Shown here one piece after another: positions 20,684 to 41,100 of a stretch of DNA of 64,000 bases; within the stretch, counting starts at the first letter, position 1, and each line of letters begins with the position of its first letter. Under the pieces are notes generated by a model. It was not told the origin of the DNA. It was given only the letters and a program-made list of their open reading frames with translations, and did no database searches. The stretch covers positions 1,187,445-1,251,444 of the forward strand of contig NC_092541.1 in the NCBI RefSeq assembly GCF_037038585.1, written 5' to 3'. Source of the stretch: Patagioenas fasciata. Taxonomy: Eukaryota > Chordata > Aves > Columbiformes > Columbidae. The translations under genes were made by a program, and so were the position numbers.

Positions 20684-23600
20684 ATGCCGTTCCCGGGCGG
20701 GCTGTGGTGGCTGCTGTGCTGCCGGCAGGGCTTCACGCTGCTGCGGCGGGACTACGGCGACGCGGACCGGGAAGCGGACGGCGAGGCCGAGGAGGAGGAG
20801 GAGGCGTCCTTCGAGCTCCGCGCACAGGGAGACCAGGTGGGGCCGGCACCGGGACCGGGACGGGCACCGGAGCCGCGGCTGGGCATTGCGCGGCGGGACC
20901 GGGGGTGCGTGGCTCCTCTCGCCCGGGGTGCGCGGCTCTGCCCGCCTCGGCGCGGCCGTGCGGCCCCGGCCCCGTGCTTGGCGGCGCTGCCCCGGCTCGT
21001 CCCGGTCCCCTTCGCCCCGGAGAGAGCAGCTGCCGCCCGCCCGGGCACGTCCCCGCCGGTCCCGCCGCCCGGGGCTGCCCTTGACGCGTCCCCGCCGCTG
21101 GCCGGGAGATCGCGGGGGTTCGGCCCGGTGGGTGCGGGGAAGCCGCGGCCTCCGGGCGGGCGCTGCGGGTCCCGGAGCCCGCGGGACAGAGCCGAGGGGT
21201 GCGGGGGCCGCTGCCGGCTGCATCCTGACTCGAGGCCCTTGCTGGTGCCGCGGTGGCGGGACCCGGGTGCCCGGTGGGTGCTGGGGTGCAGCTGCAGCCA
21301 TGGCGCTGCCAGCTGGGCAGCAGAGCTGCTGGTGGAGCTGGGTGCTGCCCTGCCTGCGCTGTGTTGCCTGCGCTGCCCTGCCCTCGCCTGCTCCTCGGGG
21401 CAGGAGCCGTGGAACTGGAGGTGCCAAATCCCACACTGAAGCCTGTACCTGCCCTGTGCTACTGCCAGGGTCACGTTGGCCGGTGTACAGAGGGTCCCCA
21501 CAGGACGGGTTCCTCGGGACGGCCACGGCTCTGCACAGACCTGTCGGGGCAGGTCGGGGCTGTTGGCGGCACACGGCGCCCCGGGAGCACGTGCCAGGCG
21601 AGGGGAGCAGGCCTGGATCTCCCCGCTCTGGCTGCTTCCTCTGTTTAGGGAAGCAGAGCGGCGGAAACCAGCGCTTCCTCCGGCCAGGCTGCGTGCGGGA
21701 CAGCTGATAGCGTGGGGTGGCGGGGGGAATGCCGACTCTCAGGGGTTCCTCCTGCACCCGAGGCCACGGGGCTGTGTCCCTGCCTAGAGGGGACATAGGA
21801 GGTGGTGACAGCCTGACCCCACTTGCTGTGTCCCCTCTCCCACTGACCACCGTGGGGTCTACAGCACAGCCTTGCTGTCACCAGGCTGCCCTGGCAGCAT
21901 GTCCCCTTCCCTGGCAGTGCCAGCCCCCCCCGGGCAGCAGAGACAGCAGCGGGGCTGGCGCTGGGCCCTCTGGGCACCGGTGGCAGTGCCAAGGGCACGG
22001 CAATCGCAGGAGCTGTCTTTGGGCTTCCAGCATCCCATGAGCTGTGCTGGCTCTGGAGGTCCAAGTGTGGGCGGCTGTGACGCCAGTTCCCCGGGGAGCC
22101 CTTTGCCGTGGCTGGGGAGCCCTTGGAAACCCACAGTGCCGGCCGCCCCTTCCTGGGAGCGTGGGAGCAGCGGCCCTGGCCCTGCCGCCGCGGTTCCTCT
22201 CTCGTTTATTTATATCCCTGCGAAGGAGCCGGCCACCACCGCCGCCACCTCCTCCCGTGGGCCGTGGCTGAGGAGCTGGGTGCTGTCTCCGTGCCCGCAG
22301 CCTAGCAGGAGCACACAGAGCCCTCCCTGGCCGCGGGACAGTCACTGCAGGAGCTGGCCCCGTGCATGGGTGCCAGCGCTGCGTGACAGGTGCCCTTAAT
22401 GCCATGGGTCAGTGGCACCCGGCCCTGCCCCACGGCGCAGCCGTACCTGCAGCGACTCCCCCCTTCCTGCTGCTATTTTTAGCAGACGTCTCTTTTTCTT
22501 GGCGTTTCATGGCGCGCTCTGGCCTGTCAGTTCTCCGGCTGCCCTGTTGGGCCGCAGCTGGCAGGAGCATGCGCGCATCTCCCGGGACAGCGTCCCCGTG
22601 TCCCCGTGCCCCGCTGTGCCGGGGTGCCCTGCCCAGCGCCGTGTCTGCCCGTGCCTGGGCACTGCCTCGTGTCCCAGCACATTTGCCGGGGTTATCACGT
22701 GAGCGGCAACGTCCACGTCAAGTTGTGCTGCACGAGGAGGAACCATCTCCCATCCGCGGCGGGGCCAGGGACTTCCCTGTGCCGCGTCCCACCGCCGCGG
22801 GCAGGAAGTCAGCGGCCCCGGCACAATGGGACTTTGTGCCGTAAGCGTATTACTCAGCACTGACCTTGTGCAATTCTGCACGGTATTCAGGCTGCTGGGT
22901 CAGCTGAGGATACATGGCCAGCGGCTGCCCCCGCGCCCGCAGGGTGCCCCAGCTGCTGCCCTGGCTCCTGCCCTGGCTGTGGGGGGCATGGGGACTCCCT
23001 GCCCCATGGCGACAGGACACAAACGTGTCCCTCTTGGCCCAGAGCTGGGCTAATGAGGAGCGAAGCCATCATCGGGGGAATGTTTGGGGGAGCCAGGTGG
23101 TGATGGTGGGGCTGAGACCTCTCCTCTTTCCCCAGGGGTCCCTGGAGGTGAACCTGAGCCAGCCCACCCGCAGCAACAGCGGCTCGGAGCGGTGAGTGTC
23201 CCCCTGCCCTGGTTCCACCAGGCGTTCCGTCACATCCCTCGCATGGTGCTGGGGGCCTGGCACGCCGTGGGAGGATACACCGGTACCGGTGTGTGCCGTA
23301 CCGCCCTGCCCGCGGGGTCAGCGCCGTGCTGTGCCGGTCTGGAGCAGGGGATGGCAGAGACGGGACTGTGACGCTCTGTCCCCATCCCTGGTGTGTCCTC
23401 GGGCACATCTCCATCCCTCTGCCGTGCCGGGTGGCTTGGCTGCTGCAGGCTGAGCCGATGGGTGCCGTGGGTGTCCCCTGCTGTGCCAGGAGGCTCTGCC
23501 GTGGCTGAGGAGATGGGGTGCCGGGGCACAGGGGCCGGCTTGCTCCCTGTCCTTCCAGCGCCGACGCCGCTGCCAACATTCCTTCCTGGTTGTTCATTTT

Positions 23601-26600
23601 CCGAATTCCTTGGCAGGGCCGCGACTGCAAACAGCTTATTTTTAGCCAGGGTCATCTGCACCCGATGGCTCTGCTGCGTTCCCACCGGGGGGTTTTGGGG
23701 TGTCCGGAGCTCCTCGGGACCTGGCTCACCCCGAGCCTTGGACCGTCTCCCCGCTTGGGGGCCACGGGAGGCACCCGTGGGCACTCAGGCTCAGCCCTGC
23801 ATCCCTCTGCAGGTCCCTGCTGGTCGCAGAGGAGATGCGCAGCCTCATCGTGGAGAAGGGCCCAGGGCCGGTGGAGGATGATCCTGATGCTCTCGTGAAA
23901 GGTGGGCACAGGGCTCTCTGCTCCTGGTGGGATTATGCCCGACTGCGGCTTGATCCCATCCCAGAGGGGCAGGGGACACCGCTGGTGCCGGGCAGACCCT
24001 GCCCTGTGCCGGTGGGGCGCATGGTGCCGGCGACGGGGGCTGAGGCTTCCCCTCCCCAGGCTGGCTGCAGCGGGAGGTGCGGGGCGGCGTGAAGACCCCC
24101 TGGATCCGGCCTCGGAAATACTGGTTTGTGCTGACGCCCGACTCCCTGGACTACTACAGCAGCAACGAGAAGGGCGCCCGGCGCCTGGGCTCCCTGGTGC
24201 TCACCAGCCTCTGCTCCGTGCTCTGGCCGGACAAGCAGACCTACAAGGAGACAGGTAGGGTGTCGCACCCCTCGGTTGGGCTGTGCCTTTGCAGCTCCCC
24301 GTGCCCTGTGTCACCCTCCCCACCCCGGGAGGTTGCTGTGACGCAGAGGGGTGGCTGGGGGTCCCTGGGGCAGCGGGTGAGCTGTGTGTCCCTCGCAGGC
24401 TACTGGAGCGTGACGGTGTTTGGCAGGAAGCATTGCTACCGCCTCTACACCGAGCACCTGAACGAGGCCGTGCACTGGGTCTGCGCCGTGCAGAAGGTCA
24501 TCGACAGCAAAGCGCCCGTCCAGACGCCCACCCAGCTGCTCATGCGCGACGTCGAGGTGAGCCTGTGGCCCCACAGCCATCAGCAGGGCTGGGATGGATG
24601 GTTCCCGAGTGCCCGTGCCGGGCTCTCGGCCCTGCAGCCCCTCTGCAGCTGCTGCCATTGCTTCACCCCCTCAGGAGCACTGCGGCAGCCCCGAGGTCCT
24701 GGAGCAGATCTACCGCTGCAACCCCATCCTGCGCTACACCAGCAGCCCCCTCTACGCTCCCCTGCTGCCCTTCCCCTATGGGAGCCTGGACCAAAGCGGT
24801 GAGGGGCAGGCGGGGGGTCCTGCATGCTGGGCTGGGCTCTGTCCGGCCCTGGGTGCGAGTATAGTGCTGGGGGGGCATGGGGAAGCCCATGGGACTGTTA
24901 ACCCCCACCCTGGCTGGACATGCAGAAGAAATTTTTGATGCTGAGGGTGGTGAGAGCCTGGCCCAGGTACCCAGAGAGGTGGTGGCTGAACCATCCCTGG
25001 AGACATCCCAGGCCAGGCTGGACGGGGCTCTGAGCACCCTGAGCTGGTGAAGATGTCCCTGTCATGGCAGGGGTGGGATGGGGGAGCTGGGAAGGTCCCT
25101 TCCAAACCAAATGATTCTATGACCCTGTCCCGCAGCCCCCAGCCCCCGCAGCTACACCACGCTGCGCGACGAGGCCGTGAAGCTCTTCAACTCGCTGCAG
25201 CAGCTGGAGTCGGAGCGGGACCCGGTGCCGCTGATGCAGGGCGTCCTGCAGACCTGCCTGGACCTGCCGCCGCTGGTGGATGAGATCTACTGCCAGCTGG
25301 TGAAGCAGACCACGGAGCCGCCGGCGCCGGGCGGGCAGAGCGACCTGCACTACTGGCAGCTCCTCACCTGCATGAGCTGCACCTTCCTGCCCTCCCCGCC
25401 CATCCTGCGATTCCTGCGCTTCCACCTGGACAGGTGAGCAATGGCGGAGCCGGGCTGCGGGCAGGGAGCTCGCTGGGTGCCGGGGCCGCCATTGGGGTCG
25501 TGCCACCCTGACCCTCCTGGCACCTCTCGCAGGACTGAGAGCCGGTTCCCGGCCTCGGAAATGGCCAAGTACGCCTGCTTCATCCGGGAGGCGCTGGGGA
25601 AGACGAAGGGGCGGGAGTGCGTCCCCTCGCTGGAGGAGATCCTGGTGCTGATGCGGCGGCAGGAGATGATCTGCACCGTGCACTGCCCGGGTGCGCCCGC
25701 CTGCAGCGTGGCCATCAGCTCCCACACCACGGCCGAGGAGGTGAGGGGCTGCGGCTGCGCCGGTGGCTCCGCACCTTTTGGCACGGGGTGGGCTGGGGGG
25801 CTCCTGTGGGTCTCTCCCAGAGGGGCTGGGGTCTGCCTTTGCCTGTTGTGACCTGTCTGTGTCCCTTTTGCAGCCCTGAGCGCCGCGGCCAGGGACGCGC
25901 AGTCACCGTCGGTTGCCTTTGTCTTGCCCCAGGTGGCCCGGGAGCTGGTGTCGCGCCTGGGGCTGTCCCAGAGCCCCAACCTCTTTGCGCTCTATGAGCA
26001 GTCCCGGCGGCGGGAGCAGCCCGTGGGCAACGCCACGCTGCTGGCCGACGTCCTCACCAGGTTTGAAAAGTAAATGTCCCGCTCTGCTGCCTACATGGGA
26101 GGGGGGCCGGGGGGACCAAGGAAGGGAGGGGACAGTGTGGGGACACCTCTGTCCTGTGCTGATGGAGTCGGTCCCTTCCGCCGCAGCCTGGCTGGGGAGG
26201 AGCAGGACCCGCCGTGCCGGCTCTGCTTCAAACACTACGGCTTCCTGGACACGGACAATGTCCCGCGGGACAGCCTGGAGTTCGCCCTCCTCTTCGAGCA
26301 GGTGAGAGCCACGTTGGGGGGCTGCGCTGTGCCCTCCCCTCACACCAAGAAAGGCCTTGAGGTGCTGGATTGAGTTGGGAGAAGGGAACGGAGCTGGTGA
26401 GGGGCTGGAGCACAAGTGTGATGGGAGCGGCTGAGGGACCTGGGGGGTTCAGCTGGAGAACAGGAGCTGCGGGGAGACCTTCTGATCTCTGAACTGCCTG
26501 AAAGGAGCTTGGAGCCAGGGGGGTCGGGCTCTGCTCCCCAGGAACAAGCGCCAGGAGCAGAGGAAACGGCCTCAAGTTGCCCAGGGGAGGTTGAGGTTGG

Positions 26601-27861
26601 ATGTGGGAACAATTCCTTCCCCAAGGGGCTGTGGGGCATTGGAACAGGCTGCCCAGGGCAGTGCTGGAGTCACCATCCCTGGAGAGCTGGACAGACGGAC
26701 ATGAGGTTCTCAGGACATGGGGCAGGGACAGGGGTGGGGGTGGTTGGACTCAATGCTCTCGAGGGGCTTTTCCAACCCAAATGATTCCCTACCGGGGTGG
26801 CTGTGCCGTGCCGTGCCGGGGTGCCCGTGCCGCGGTGACCACGCTGTACCCGCTCACGCCCCTCCCGCAGGCGCACGAGATGGTGCTGCGGGGCTACGTG
26901 CCCACGTCGGAGGAGACGCTGCAGACGCTGGCAGCTCTTCGCCTGCAGAGCCTCAACAGCGACTTCTCCACCCACGCGCCTTTCCCACGCCTGGAGGAGC
27001 TCTTCCCGCCCCGCGTCCTGCACGCCCGCCTGCCGCCCCCCTGCCACCGGCCGCCCCCCAAGTGCCGGGGGGCCCGGCTGCGCGCGGGGCTGCTGGCCGG
27101 GGGGCTCTGGGGACAAGCGCTGGCCAAGCAGCGAGCGGAGCGGGACCAGCGCCTGCGGGGCTGGCTGCGGGAGGAGGGGGCCAGCACCATGGCCGCCATC
27201 CTGGAGAAGTGGAAGCTGCTGCAGGGCATGGGTCGGCCCGAGGCCATGGCCGCCTACGTGGCGCTGGTGCGCGAGTGGCCCGGCTTCGGCTCCACGCTCT
27301 TTGACGTCAACCTGCGCGTGGTGAGGCCGCGGTGGGATGGGGACGGGGACGGCGGGCAGCGGTGGCGGGGGGTGGCCCTGACGCCCTGTTGTCCCCCGCA
27401 GAGCGCGCTGGGGGCCGTGCCACAGCGGCTGTGGTTGGGCATCGGCGCCAAAGCCGTCTCGCTCTACAAGCCGGGGGAGCCCGAGCCCTTGGACAGCTTC
27501 TGCTACGGCCGCATCTCCTCCTTCGGCGCCTCCGACAGCAGCACTTTCCGTCTCTCCGTGGAGGACCGGGACCTGCTCTTCGAGACCTCCCAGGTACAAG
27601 CAGCCGTCCCTCTGTCCCCCTGTCCCCCCCAGGGTTGTCTGTCCCCTCGGGGTGACCCAGCGTGTCCCCTCTGCCCCGCAGGTGGACGAGATCGCCCAGC
27701 TCCTCAACACGTACCTCGCCTCAGCGGGCGCCCAGCGACCGCCCCGGCCCCACGAGCCGGCGGCCACCAGCCCCCCAGCTCCCCCCGGACCTCCCCAGGG
27801 GCTCTGCCCCACACCCGTGTCCCGGCCACACCGGCCGCCCGTGGGCTCGTTCCACAGCTAG
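20684..27861 (+). CDS. PLEKHH3: PLEKHH3 (PH, MyTH4 and FERM domain protein), complete, 13 exons
   Basis: Cytoskeleton- or membrane-linked adaptor of little-known function. Exons: 20684-20836, 23136-23191, 23813-23901, 24060-24254, 24399-24556, 24675-24798, 25136-25433, 25533-25740, 25933-26069, 26187-26301, 26871-27320, 27402-27593, 27682-27861. They sum to 2355 nt, or 784 aa (human 793). The N-terminus MPFPGGLWWLLCC is almost as in mammals and is followed by an acidic run. PH domain at about 98-215 (GWLQREV, KYWFVLTPDSLDYY), MyTH4 at about 265-400 (LMQGVLQTCLDLP, YWQLLTCMSCTF), FERM at about 405-725 (CTVHCPGA, VARELVSRLGL, WLGIGAKAVSLY). Intron 1 is large (2.3 kb). CR1 copies lie in the introns before exons 7 and 11, the first touching the splice acceptor. 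The gene converges on TUBG1. Confidence 0.96.
20837..23135 (+). other. PLEKHH3 intron 1
   Basis: 2.3 kb, no coding exon recognised. It contains a perfect MEF2-type site CTATTTTTAG at 22473-22482 within otherwise GC-rich DNA. No repeat seen. Confidence 0.6.
22473..22482. promoter_or_regulatory. MEF2-type motif in PLEKHH3 intron 1
   Basis: CTATTTTTAG fits YTAWWWWTAR exactly. A second match, TTATTTTTAG, is at 23636-23645 in intron 2, 60 bases after an MCAT-like CATTCC at 23577-23582. Confidence 0.4.
24903..25123 (+). repeat. CR1 LINE fragment touching a PLEKHH3 splice acceptor
   Basis: Sense CR1 3' end finishing in AAATGATTCTATGAC. The PLEKHH3 exon begins at 25136, so only about 12 bases separate the CR1 tail from the exon. 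Confidence 0.9.
26341..26788 (+). repeat. CR1 LINE fragment in PLEKHH3 intron
   Basis: About 450 bp, nearly identical over most of its length to 562-1004 and, inverted, to 2876-3312 and 50618-50886. Fills most of the intron between the exons ending 26301 and starting 26871. Confidence 0.9.
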
Positions 27862-28497
27862 CCCAGTGGCCAGCGCAGCCACACAGGGTGCTCCCGATGG
27901 CCAGCACGGGGGGTGGCTGGCTTAGCAGCAAGCGCTGGGTCTGTGCTGGTCCCCCGATGCTCCCCGGAGCGGGGGGACAGGGGCTCGTGCTCCCCACGCC
28001 ACAGTTGCCTTTCTGGTTATTTTTTCCTTAATTTATTTCGAGACGCCTGTGTCCCCCACGTCTCCCAGCACTTTCCCTGGAGGGCAGCGGGGCCGCCGTG
28101 CCGTGGTCCCCCCCGCGCTGCCCCCAGGCTTGTCCCCTTCCCTTGCACCCCGGTGCCTTCACCTCCAGCACTTGTGCTGCCCGGCAGCTCTGCCCCGGCT
28201 CCCGTCACCCCCGGGGGGGCTTTGCCCAGGGCAGGGGGCTGCCGGGCAGCGGTGCTGTGCCATCGTCTGTCTGTCCGTCCGCTGAACCCACCCCCCCACT
28301 CCTCCTGGAAAGCTGCGGGCGGCTTTTGGCTGAGCCGCCTCGGGGACCAGCGGGCGCCTTTGGTGGCCCCGTGTCGGGGCTCGTGGTGCGGGGGTGGCCG
28401 GTGGCTGGTACGGCTGGGGCTTGGCCCCTCAATGTTGCCTCTGTAAAGTTTGTCGGTTCTGTCTTGGGGCGGGGGGGTGGGATTGTTTGTTTTTCTA

Positions 28498-28503
28498 AAT
28501 AAA
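28498..28503 (+). terminator. PLEKHH3 poly(A) signal AATAAA
   Basis: Canonical hexamer 637 bases after the stop. The 3' UTR between is GC-rich, without repeats. Confidence 0.75.
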
Positions 28504-28524
28504 TGCACAAAGGAAAGGCTGGGA

Positions 28525-29295
28525 TTCCTGTGCTGGAGCTCGGGCTGATCCTCGGTGCGGTGGCGGGGAGGAGCAGCACAGTGTGTCCTTGGGGACAGGG
28601 ACCGTCATCCCTCGGTCGCTCCAGCCAGCACAGGCTGCTCGCTGCGCCCTTTGGCATTTCATCAACAGCACGGGCAGCTCCCCGGCACCCCCTGGCACTG
28701 CCCGGCCCGGCCGGGGGGGAACTGCCCCGGCAGCGCGGCCGCTGCCAAAGAGGGCGTGGGATCCCGGCGCTGCCGCGGCGGGGCCGGTATTTTTAGCCTG
28801 TGCCGCAGGGTCAGAGGAAAAGGCTCATTCTCACCTTGGGCAGCCCGGGCTTGGGACCATGCCAGCGCTGCCCCGCACCCCCATCCATCCCACCCTGACT
28901 CACGCAGGGCCGGAGCGGTGTGTCCGTCTGTCCCACTCTCCATCGCCACCAGTGTCCTTCCCGTCCCAGCGCAGCCAGGGCCACCCCAGCCGTGGTGAAA
29001 CGCTAATGCGGGCAGGGCGGTGCCGGCTCCTGCCCCTGGTCAGCCGCGCCGGCAGGTCCTGCCGGTATTTCTGGCTCTGCCGCAGCGGTCGCTGCTGGGG
29101 CTCCCGGCCGGGGCAGGGCCGGCCCCGCGCCCCCGGGACGCGCAGGGGAGCAGCGGCCCCGGTTCCGCGCTCCCACTGAGCTGGGACACAGTTGGGCTGC
29201 GGCTGCGCGGCGGGGCCGGCCAGCTGGGCTAGTGCTGGCCCTGGTGGCGGCTGCAGCTGCGTCGCTGCCCGGCTGCTCGCTCCGGGAGCCGTGGA
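28525..29295. other. Spacer between convergent PLEKHH3 and TUBG1
   Basis: About 770 bp between the two poly(A) sites. I see no exon, RNA gene or repeat. Confidence 0.55.
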
Positions 29296-29319
29296 GGCAG
29301 CGTCAGTGCAGGAACAGCC

Positions 29320-29325
29320 TTTATT
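29320..29325 (-). terminator. TUBG1 poly(A) signal (AATAAA on minus strand)
   Basis: TTTATT on the plus strand, about 485 bases beyond the TUBG1 stop. Confidence 0.75.
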
Positions 29326-29808
29326 AAAGCAAAATAACCTACAAAAATATAGATACAGCCTGTGCCCCAGGCCTGATCTGGCGAAGGAGGAACGAGGCTC
29401 CTGCCCAGGGCAAGGACTAGCTCAGCCACACCGAGCCTTTGGCCGCAGGGGGCGCGTATGCCCAACTCTTTGGGCCAAGCCCCTTCCAAGCCCCCAGGTT
29501 TGCTCTCATTCTCCTCCGAGCGAGTGTTGCTCGCACGGGTGGATTTATCCCTCCCAGCTGCCCCAGTCCTGTCCTGGGCCAGGGCAGGCGGTGGAGCGGA
29601 GCCTGTCCCTGACAAGGGGCTCCGGGGACAGCGCTGCTCCCCGCAGAGCTGCTGGCGCCAAGGAGCGCGGCGTGTGCGTGCAGCCGGCGTGACGGCCCCA
29701 CGGCGGCCGGGCAGCACTGAGGGTGCTAAACGTGGGCGCGGCAGGGACGAAACCCTGCCAGCGTGCGTGGAGGTGGCCGTGGGACCCCGCCGTCCCCCGG
29801 CGGGGCGC

Positions 29809-37822
<8,014 letters not shown>

Positions 37823-38120
37823 CGCGGCCCAGGGCTCCGCTCCGCTCCCGTTCCTCCGCTCGCTGCTCCCGCCGCGTCTCCCGCCCGGCGCCAACGGCAC
37901 TGCGCGTGCGCGCGGCGCACTTCCGGGACAGCGCCGCTCTCCCCCCTCCCCTCGCCACCGCCCCTCCAGGCGCCCCGGCAACGCGCATGCGTCCTGGCAG
38001 ACGGTAACGGCAGCGCCTGCCCCAAGATGGCGGCGGCCAGCGCGGCCCTACTTCCGGCGGCGGCGGGGGCCGCCATGTCGGCGGCGGCCGGGCGGCGGAT
38101 GTTGATGCCGTGAGGGAGCG
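37823..38120. promoter_or_regulatory. Bidirectional promoter TUBG1 / RETREG3
   Basis: 298 bp between the two ATGs, CpG-island composition, no TATA. Motifs visible: NRF1-like TGCGCGTGCGCGC (37911-37923) and ACGCGCATGCGT (37981-37992), ETS-type CACTTCCGGG (37918-37927) and TACTTCCGG (38049-38057), and YY1-type AAGATGGCGG (38024-38033). This set is typical of housekeeping bidirectional promoters. Confidence 0.75.
38027..38113 (+). other. Possible upstream ORF (28 codons) in RETREG3 leader
   Basis: An ATG inside the YY1-type AAGATGGCGG opens an Ala-rich 28-codon frame that ends with TGA seven bases before the RETREG3 start. It is translated only if transcription starts upstream of 38027. Confidence 0.4.
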
Positions 38121-41100
38121 ATGGCGGCGGTGGGGCCCGGCGGGCCCGGCGAGCCCGGCGAGCGGCAGCGGCGGGTGCAGGAGCTGAGCGCGGCGCTGCG
38201 GGCCCGCCTGGGGCCTTACGAGCCGCTGCTGAGCGCCGCGCAGGCCGCGCTGGTGTGGGAGCGGCCGGGCCGCAGCGCGCTGTGCTGGGCGGCGGTTCAC
38301 GGCCTCTTCTGGTGAGCGGGGGCGGCGGGGCCCGGGCCGCGGCTGCCGGGGGGGCGGGAGAGGCCTGTGCCGGTCGCGCCGGCGCCCCGGAGGGTCCGCG
38401 GGGCCGCGCAGCCCCCGGTCGGTTCCCCCGCGGGCTCTGCGGGGTTTGGGTTCCCCCGTGGGAGCGGCTCTTGGGGGGCAGGAGGAGCCGGTGCCTTGTT
38501 CGCCGGTCCTGCCGGCGGTCACGGCTCCGCGAACCCCTTCACCGGGACCCAGAGAGCGAGTGCCCCGGGAGGAGCCTCCCCGAGCCGAGCCGCCCGTTCC
38601 CCTGCGCGGTTCGTGGATGAGCTGGGACCCCAGCACCGGCCTGGAAGCTTCTCTGAGCTTTGTGCTGATCAGCATCTCAGGGTGGGTGTCAGGATGGACC
38701 AGACTCTGCTCAGTGGTGCCCAGCGCCAGGGTGAGGGGCAACGGGCACAGACTGAAATACAGGAGGCTCCATCTGAACACCAGGAGAAACTTCTTTCCTT
38801 TGCGGTGCCAGAGCCTGGCCCAGGCTGCCCAGAGCGGGTGTGGAGTCTCCTTCTCTGAGCCATTCAAACCCCCTGGGATCCTGTGTGATCTGCTCTGGGA
38901 CCCTGCGTGAGCAGGGCTGGGGATCTACAGGGGTCCCTTAACACCAAACACCCTGGGATTCAGCAGACAAGGAACCTGGAAACATTAATCACCCAAACTA
39001 TTCTGGGAACAGCGGAGCAGGTTCTGCTTGGCTCTGGAAAGCGGGGCTGTCCTGCCAGAAGCGACACGAGCAGGTCCCTAAAGCTGCCCAACGGCAGCTG
39101 CCTGATAAGCCCCTGCCAGGCTGGGTGCTGACCGATTAGCGCTTTTCTCTGGCTACAGCCGTTACTGAATGACTGATTTCGTTTTGAGTTGGTTTGCATT
39201 ATCCCGTGTGTGTGTCGCACAGATCTGGTCGGTACCGATCTGTTTGTTTCCTCCTGTAGGTTTTTTGCTCTGACTTCTCTCCGTTTGCTGTTCCTGGTCG
39301 CGCTCACCCTTATCGTAGTAGTTTGCCTAGATCAGTGGAAGAGAAGAATCTGGCCTGAAATTGGAGGTAAGTCGCAACATTTGAGTTGATACCATCAAAT
39401 CCAGTGCTGCTTTTAGCCCTAGAGGTGTAAACGCTCAGCCCCCCCTGGAGCTAAATGGTTAAAATCCTGGAGTTTTTGTTTTGTGAGTCTCGGAGCAGGC
39501 AAGAACTGCAGGCATGTTAGGAAAATCCTAACCTAAATAAACATAAGAGCAGCTTTTCATGCTCGTGACACTGGTCTTTGTCTCATAATCTTGAACCATC
39601 TGGCGTACGTGAACCAGCGCAGGTTTTGACGGCGTGATTCACCTTCTGAGCATTCGTATGAGAGCGAGGAATTGAAGCGTGCATGGAATACGTCTGGATT
39701 TCTCCTCAGAATCTGTAATAACCTAGCTTTGTGTTGTAGGAGCAACATCCTAATGGCTGCTAATGAAGTTAGTCTAGAGCTTTCAGTAAACGCAGCAGTT
39801 CTAGCGATCATTTGTGACATGAATATGAACATAAGCGCTCTTGGCAGCTCAGGGTGTCGCTGGCTTTGCGTGGCCGGTTGGTTTCGAAGCAGCGTGGCTG
39901 GTTTGTGTGCTCCCAGAGGCGCTTCCTCGCTAACCAGCAAGTACGGCTCCCAGTTTCTGCTTTGCCTCCTGTTCTGCGGGTTCCTCGGGAAGGCGCTAAA
40001 GCTGTTCTCGCTTTCTAGCAGCAGCCTGGCTCAGGTTCTGCAGCTGAAGTGATGGGGAAATGTCTGTCTAGATCCCTCAGAACCTCGGTTTCTGTTTGCT
40101 GGGATAACTGAGGCATCCCCACGTCGCTTTTCAAATCCCAGCCTGGGTGAGAAAGTATCAAAGAACTTAAATCCGGTGCCTTCCTGTAAATAAACTGTTG
40201 TTCTGCACCATCTGGGTGTGCAGGGGAAGAGAGGGAGGCAAAAGTGGGATATTTTGCTAATACTTATCACTGTAACCAGAGCAGCTTTCCAGACAACGTC
40301 CAACAAATACCGAGGAGACTCTCTTGCAGCCTTGTACTGTCACACGTACACATTCAAAACACGTTATTGAGTGATGCGCCTCCAGTTCTTAATTAATGCC
40401 TGTTCCAGGTATTCCCCAGCTCATTAAAGCTTTACTTCAATCCCAAGAGCTAAGCGTTCTCATGGCAAATTCCTTGCAACTAATGCAGTGTCTGTTCTTA
40501 ATATTTTAGTGGCGAGACCTGACGAATTAGACAATGAGAGGTAGGAAACTAATTGGATCCTCTGCTTTTTGGTGCTTATTGTGTTACTGTGTCATTATCA
40601 CTTGCACGTGCTTGTAACTTTGGCTCCTTAGAGCAACAGGGGAAGGGGGAGGAGGAGCTGATGGAGCCCTGGACTCTGTCAAGCCGTTGTGACAAGTTCT
40701 TTACTTGCTCAAGCCACTATATTATATTACATTTAATTTTTGCCTCGTACTGACCAATAATTCTTGCTTGAGTGTTGTAAAACTTCCCCTGCCACTTCGC
40801 CCCTGTACCCATCACTTAGAGATGCTGCCTCAAAAGCAATTCCTTTTGTATCACCTTCCAGTAGCAGGAAAACAACATTTTTTAAAAACAATAGGGTGTT
40901 TTGAGACTCCCTAGGGAACGTTTACCAGGAGTCCCAGGAGTTGTTGCTGCGTAGTTAGGATCTGACTGCAGCGCTAATAAAGGGTTGAGAAATGTTGGGG
41001 TGTTGGCTTCCTAATAACACCCTCCGCTCTCCGGACACACCTTCTGTGCTGCGGAGCCGCTCTGGATCGTCAGCTCCCGATTAAATCACTTGAGCTGCTG

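Noticed and set aside
20105-21850. 581-codon minus-strand frame over the PLEKHH3 promoter
   Set aside because: Arg/Pro/Gly-rich low-complexity frame in a CpG island; no domain or splice context.
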